Source: JAGVPT01 sp035500675
GTDB lineage: Bacteria; Bacteroidota; Ignavibacteria; UBA10030; UBA8401
Length of the DNA stretch: 9,625 bases
NCBI GenBank assembly: GCA_035500675.1
Contig: DATJXA010000075.1
Coordinates: 1 to 9,625 of the forward strand
Direction of reading: 5' to 3'
The translations under genes and the position numbers were made by a program. This document shows, piece by piece, positions 7,015-9,625 of the stretch. Position 1 is the stretch's first letter, and each line of letters starts with the position of its first letter. The notes below the pieces were generated by a model. That model was not told where the DNA came from and did no database searches. It saw only the letters and a list, made by a program, of their open reading frames with translations.

Positions 7015-7380
7015 ATGAATGAGTTCAAGATATCGTTTCGGGAGAACGGTAAGATCCATGTGATGGAGCTGAGAGGGTATTTGGACGCCCACACCGCTCC
7101 CAACCTTGAAGAAGCATTCCAGAAGCTCATCAAAGAGAAAAAATTTCACATTTTGGTCAACTGCAAGGACCTGGCGTACATTTCGAGCGCCGGTTTGGGC
7201 GTATTTATGGCATTTATCGAAGATATTCGGGCCGGCGGCGGCGATATTAAGATGTCGAATATGTCGCCGAAAGTCTTCAACATCTTCGATCTGCTTGGTT
7301 TTCCCATGCTGTATGAAATTTTCACCGACGAGCACGACGCGGTGAAAAAATTCGACGCAAAAAAGCAAGCAACCAAGTAG
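7015..7380 (+). CDS. STAS-domain anti-sigma factor antagonist (RsbV/SpoIIAA type)
   Basis: A 121-residue single STAS domain, the usual length for this family. The pattern is an N-terminal beta strand, then RGYLDAHTAPNLEEAF (20-35) typical of strand 2 and helix 1, then LVNCKDLAYISSAGLGVF (47-64), then GGDIKMSNMSPKVFNIFDLLGF (75-96). In SpoIIAA the motif DSSGLG carries the phosphorylated serine; here it reads SSAGLG. Ser58 aligns with the phospho-acceptor, with Ser57 replacing the usual Asp and Ala59 the second Ser. In its unphosphorylated form it should bind the anti-sigma kinase encoded next to it and displace that kinase's target. The kinase would phosphorylate Ser58 and the neighbouring PP2C proteins would reverse this. 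The gene lies between phosphatase and kinase at 41- and 38-nt spacing, consistent with one transcript. It is cytoplasmic. The C-terminal tail is rich in Lys. Confidence 0.93.
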   Translation: MNEFKISFRENGKIHVMELRGYLDAHTAPNLEEAFQKLIKEKKFHILVNCKDLAYISSAGLGVFMAFIEDIRAGGGDIKMSNMSPKVFNIFDLLGFPMLYEIFTDEHDAVKKFDAKKQATK

Positions 7381-7403
7381 TCCGCCATGCCCATACGGAT
7401 AGT

Positions 7404-7409
7404 AAGGAG
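7404..7409 (+). promoter_or_regulatory. Ribosome binding site that decides the TTG start of the anti-sigma kinase
   Basis: AAGGAG ends 9 nt before the TTG at 7419. The in-frame ATG at 7446 has no Shine-Dalgarno sequence, and the out-of-frame ATG at 7411 is only 1 nt away from AAGGAG, too close for efficient initiation. Confidence 0.55.
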
Positions 7410-7418
7410 AATGAAGCG

Positions 7419-7856
7419 TTGACCGATCGCGTGAAAAATAAAATTATGAAAAAGAATCTGCGCATCCCGAGCCAGACGGAAAAGTTGATCCTCGCCCGCG
7501 AGTTTGTCGCGGATGCCGCGAAAGGGTTCGGCTTTGCTGAGGACGATGTCAACAACATTGCCCTCGCCGTGGACGAGGCATGCACGAATATTATCAAACA
7601 CGCCTACCAGTATGCCGCCGACCGCGAAATCGGCATTGTCATCGTCATGAAGAAGCCGGAGTTCGAGATTTTAATCGAAGACCATGGAAGGCATTTCGAC
7701 CCGAATCGCATCCCTGTTCCGGACATGAAGGAATACATGTCGCATTACAAACGCGGCGGCCTGGGGATGTACCTCATGAAAAAATTGATGGACAAAGTCG
7801 AATACTCCATCGAGCCGCGTAAAAATATCGTCAGACTGACCAAATACCTTCATTGA
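7419..7856 (+). CDS. Anti-sigma serine/threonine kinase (RsbW/SpoIIAB type, HATPase_c_2)
   Basis: A 145-residue GHKL-fold kinase. The N-box VDEACTNIIKHAY (51-63) provides E53 and N57, matching the catalytic base and Mg-binding Asn of SpoIIAB. The G1 box is IEDHGRHFDP (86-95) with D88 and G90. The G2 box is KRGGLGMYLMKKLMD (111-125), a phosphate-binding lid. All residues needed for ATP binding are present. By family knowledge it phosphorylates the STAS protein encoded 38 nt upstream and holds a sigma factor or another output protein inactive. No such target is encoded in the window. It initiates at TTG, chosen because AAGGAG lies 9 nt upstream. The first nine residues precede the usual family start (MKKNLRIPSQTEK), so an alternative start at 7446 is possible. 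A 3-codon frame ATG-AAG-CGT-TGA overlaps the start. It is cytoplasmic. Confidence 0.92.
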   Translation: MTDRVKNKIMKKNLRIPSQTEKLILAREFVADAAKGFGFAEDDVNNIALAVDEACTNIIKHAYQYAADREIGIVIVMKKPEFEILIEDHGRHFDPNRIPVPDMKEYMSHYKRGGLGMYLMKKLMDKVEYSIEPRKNIVRLTKYLH

Positions 7857-7962
7857 ATTCCTCTGAACTTCTTTTATGCATACAACGAGCGTCGCACTCT
7901 GAGAGCCTCACTACGCCGTGCACGATTTCTTGACGGCCGTGTAAACCCCTTCTGGAAATCGT

Positions 7963-9625
7963 ATGACGCTTAACAAGACCCGACATGCCGTGCGCCGATC
8001 CCCGCGGTATGCAAAAGCAACTCACCTGACCGACATCACGCCGCTTTTTGAGTTCAGCACTGTCGTCAATTCTTCCCTCGACCTAAAATTCATTCTGGGC
8101 ACCGTCCTGTTGACCCTGATGGGGAAACTTCTCCTTGGGAAGAGCGTTGTCCTCATCAAGACAACGGGAAAATATTTTAAAATCGAGAACTCCAAAGGAG
8201 TGCCCGCGTCTCTCGCCGAACACGATATTCTCTTCCGACGCGTGCCGCACAAAGCTTTTTCGCTCACAAAAAAAAGCTTCCCGGAGGCGCTCCCGCTGCT
8301 CGAAGGCGGCATCGTTCGAATGTTCCCGATCATTTCGCATGGCGTCGTTCTCGGATTTTTTGGGATTGGAAAACGGCTGGGGAACGGATCGCTCTCATCG
8401 ACGGAGCGCGGGTTTGTCGAGGCGATCATCAGTATTTCGGCGGCGGCGATCGAGAAAGGGATCGCGTTCAACGAGATCAAGAGCGTCACACGCGCCCTGG
8501 ACAGCAAAGTCCAGGAATTGAAAACGCTTTTCGAGCTGAGCAAAGAGTTCAACGCTATTTTCGACAGGGATAAACTCCTCAAGCTTTTTACGTTCACGAT
8601 CATGGGGCAGGTCGGAGCAAGCCGCTACGCCGTCTGTTTGAAGAATGGGGAGACGCTGACCTCCAGAGTGGATGCAAATCAACTTGCTGAATTCAAAGAA
8701 TCAATTTTTGACGCAATCACGTATCCGGTCCTCGTCGCGGATCTTCGCGGCAAGGATGCGCGCACTCTTAAGGAACGGTGTTCATTGCAAGGAATCGTAG
8801 CGCTCGTTCCACTGCAAGTCCAAAACGAAACGAAAGGAATTTTGTGTCTTGGCGATCGCTTGCGCGGAGGGACGTATTCCGAATCCGATTTGGAGTTCAT
8901 TTACAGCCTCGGCAACCTCGCCATCATTTCGCTTGAAAACAGCCGGCTCTTTAAGGAAGCGATCGAAAAGCAGAGACTGGAGAACGAGCTGAACGTGGCG
9001 CGCGAAATTCAGAAAGGCCTTCTGCCGCGGTCGCTGCCGAAAATTCGCGGGATGGAAATTGCCGCCGTCAACATTTCATCCAAGCAGGTGGGGGGAGATT
9101 ATTATGACGTCATCTCCGTCCGGAACGGGCGCTACGTGATCGCGATCGGGGACGTGTCCGGCAAGGGAACGCCCGCGTCGCTCCTCATGGCAAATGTGCA
9201 GGCGACGATTCGCACGCTCGTCCACTTCGAGCTTCCCCTTTCCGAAATGACCTCGCTGGTCAATCGATTGATTTGCGACAACACGGGCAACGATAAATTT
9301 ATCACTTTCTTCTGGGGTATTTTTGACCCCGACGAGATGACATTCCATTACGTAAATGCCGGACATAATCATCCTTTTGTCATCCGTGCGGACAATTCGA
9401 TTGAGCGGCTTACAGAAGGAGGGATCATCCTCGGAGTTGTGAGAGAGGCGCTTCCTTATCAGGAGGGAACTCTCCGGCTTGGAAAAGGGGACGCAGTGGT
9501 GATGTTCACCGACGGCATCAGCGAAGCGATGAATACAGAAGGAGTGGATTATACCGAAGAACGGATGGAGATTCTGCTGAAAGCAACCTCTTCGTTGAGC
9601 GCAGAGGGAATTCTGGAAAAGATCC
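7963..9625 (+). CDS. Soluble tandem-GAF/PP2C serine phosphatase (RsbU/SpoIIE type), 3' end beyond the window
   Basis: The reading frame is open from the ATG at 7963 through the last base (554 residues seen); an in-frame TAA at 7942 limits any upstream start. There are no membrane helices. Two GAF-like regions can be traced: a divergent one (about 26-168) and a second (about 182-328, with LQGIVALVPLQ and KGILCLG). A coiled-coil linker (327-355) ends in AREIQKGLLP. The PP2C domain (from about 362) shows GGDYYD (D379), GDVSGKG (D397), NAGHNHP (465-471) and FTDGIS (D517). The final metal-binding Asp motif would lie just past the window, so about 30-60 residues are missing. It probably acts on the STAS protein encoded upstream and responds to a cytoplasmic ligand. 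The gap after the kinase gene is 106 nt, longer than within the cassette, with only a weak ribosome site (TGGAAA), so it may have its own promoter. Confidence 0.92.
   Translation, partial: MTLNKTRHAVRRSPRYAKATHLTDITPLFEFSTVVNSSLDLKFILGTVLLTLMGKLLLGKSVVLIKTTGKYFKIENSKGVPASLAEHDILFRRVPHKAFSLTKKSFPEALPLLEGGIVRMFPIISHGVVLGFFGIGKRLGNGSLSSTERGFVEAIISISAAAIEKGIAFNEIKSVTRALDSKVQELKTLFELSKEFNAIFDRDKLLKLFTFTIMGQVGASRYAVCLKNGETLTSRVDANQLAEFKESIFDAITYPVLVADLRGKDARTLKERCSLQGIVALVPLQVQNETKGILCLGDRLRGGTYSESDLEFIYSLGNLAIISLENSRLFKEAIEKQRLENELNVAREIQKGLLPRSLPKIRGMEIAAVNISSKQVGGDYYDVISVRNGRYVIAIGDVSGKGTPASLLMANVQATIRTLVHFELPLSEMTSLVNRLICDNTGNDKFITFFWGIFDPDEMTFHYVNAGHNHPFVIRADNSIERLTEGGIILGVVREALPYQEGTLRLGKGDAVVMFTDGISEAMNTEGVDYTEERMEILLKATSSLSAEGILEKI

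Noticed and set aside
7887..7897. An 11-base match (GAGCGTCGCAC) to the minus-strand leader at 833-843
   Set aside because: Exact 11-mers recurring on either strand are expected by chance in a window of this size, and the flanks do not match.
7857..7962. A promoter for the second phosphatase (TTGAAT near 7853 with TATGCA near 7875)
   Set aside because: The -10 match is poor and the spacing is 16 nt, so it is not better than background. The 106-nt gap is suggestive but not evidence of a promoter.

Overview
The window reads as a chromosomal segment of a moderate-GC Gram-negative bacterium. The Bacteroidota/Chlorobiota/Ignavibacteria side of the FCB group is my best guess. The reasons are a small two-helix membrane protein resembling the DUF3098 family of Bacteroidota, promoter-like elements of the TTG / TAnnTTTG kind, and a very large cytoplasmic GH13-type protein of a style I associate with that group. 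This assignment is an inference from gene content, not from a search.

Left edge (1-443): the 5' half of a tRNA, probably tRNA-Lys(UUU), runs off the left end on the minus strand behind a good promoter. About 340 bases follow with no convincing gene but with one sizeable plus-strand hairpin ending in a T-run.

Minus-strand block (444-4634): a 100-residue DUF3098-like membrane protein lies downstream of a large GH13 alpha-amylase-family protein (1216 residues from the start I prefer). Between them is a strong promoter with an A/T-tract, followed by a leader with two hairpins and a full intrinsic terminator placed before the start of the small gene. This looks like an attenuator or a small RNA.

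Plus-strand block (4877 to the right edge): a partner-switching signalling cassette. In order it encodes a membrane-anchored 8-helix/GAF/PP2C phosphatase (RsbU/SpoIIE type), a STAS anti-anti-sigma protein (RsbV/SpoIIAA type), an HPK-type anti-sigma serine kinase (RsbW/SpoIIAB type), and a second, soluble tandem-GAF/PP2C phosphatase cut by the right edge. By family knowledge the kinase would phosphorylate Ser58 of the STAS protein and either phosphatase would remove that phosphate. The unphosphorylated STAS protein would then sequester the kinase and release its target, classically a sigma factor. No sigma factor gene is visible here, so the output is unknown.

The most notable observations are the two-phosphatase layout, the terminator-bearing leader at 784-880, and a GH13 catalytic domain with all three acidic residues but with Pro in place of the usual His in conserved region IV. 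I see no mobile elements, CRISPR arrays or phage genes.
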